A stretch of DNA of 5,486 bases from Clostridia bacterium (GTDB lineage: Bacteria; Bacillota; Clostridia; Christensenellales; CAG-917). The DNA is taken from NCBI GenBank assembly GCA_900754695.1, contig CAAEDU010000120.1:1-5486 (forward strand). Reading direction: 5' to 3'. Below are positions 5,405-5,486 of the stretch, piece by piece. Position 1 is the stretch's first letter; each line of letters opens with the position of its first letter. Under the pieces are notes generated by a model that worked only from the letters and a program-made list of their open reading frames with translations, did not search any database and was not told where the DNA came from. A program made the position numbers and the translations under genes.

Positions 5405-5442
5405 GGGGTCCCCGGGTGAAAATCTTTGATTTTCGGCTGGGG
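5405..5442. repeat. Palindromic hairpin repeat, copy 2
   Basis: The junction GGGGTCCCC is at 5405-5413. The arm 5410-5424 (CCCCGGGTGAAAATC) pairs with 5428-5442 (GATTTTCGGCTGGGG) around TTT, with one G-G mismatch and two G-T wobbles. As in copy 1, the base after CCCC is G and its partner before GGGG is T. Confidence 0.75.
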
Positions 5443-5449
5443 TAAATCC

Positions 5450-5480
5450 GGGGTCCCCGCCGAAAGTATTTTCGGTGGGG
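5450..5480. repeat. Palindromic hairpin repeat, copy 3
   Basis: The junction GGGGTCCCC is at 5450-5458. CCCCGCCGAAA (5455-5465) pairs with TTTCGGTGGGG (5470-5480) around the 4-base loop GTAT, with the same single G-T wobble at the fifth pair. It follows copy 2 after a 7-base linker, and the repeat block may continue beyond the window. Confidence 0.78.
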
Positions 5481-5486
5481 CTAATC

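Noticed and set aside
5076..5429. 117-codon plus-strand open frame after gap
   Set aside because: It starts inside a repeat copy, has no ribosome binding site, runs through several hairpins, and has an Arg/Ser-rich composition typical of chance reading.

Overview
The window is about 5.5 kb of fairly GC-rich bacterial DNA from a low-redundancy, well-spaced region. The ribosome binding sites are strong (GGAGG), three genes have sigma-A type promoters with exact 17-bp spacers, and the proteins most resemble those of fermentative Bacillota. These points suggest a Clostridia-like Firmicute, probably an uncultured anaerobic one. The taxonomic placement is inference from family resemblance and gene style, not from a marker gene.

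Layout: 1-131 holds a palindromic hairpin repeat and no gene. 132-1166 is a complete transcription unit for class II fructose-1,6-bisphosphate aldolase (promoter, leader, gene, intrinsic terminator). 1206-2324 is an M29-family aminopeptidase that starts 39 bases after that terminator. 2355-2384 is a terminator shared by two convergent genes. 2400-3608 on the minus strand is an iron-containing alcohol dehydrogenase with its own promoter. 3609-3891 is a divergent intergenic region with two promoters, two palindromes near the predicted transcription starts, and alternating purine-pyrimidine tracts. 3892-4914 is glyceraldehyde-3-phosphate dehydrogenase. 4910-5038 is a 129-base near-perfect inverted-repeat element whose left end contains the gap stop codon. 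5039-5486 carries no credible gene but has a third copy of the element's end, a nested hairpin, and two more hairpins of the type seen at the start of the window.

Working together: aldolase and GAPDH are consecutive-stage enzymes of lower glycolysis, and the alcohol dehydrogenase can reoxidise the NADH that GAPDH makes. The three therefore form a plausible fermentative set, although each is transcribed separately. The peptidase is not an obvious part of that pathway. No mobile-element protein, defence system or CRISPR array is present. The least ordinary material is non-coding: a hairpin family whose inner stems differ in sequence but still pair, the large palindrome fused to the end of gap, and related TTGTA/TACAA palindromes at three separate promoters.
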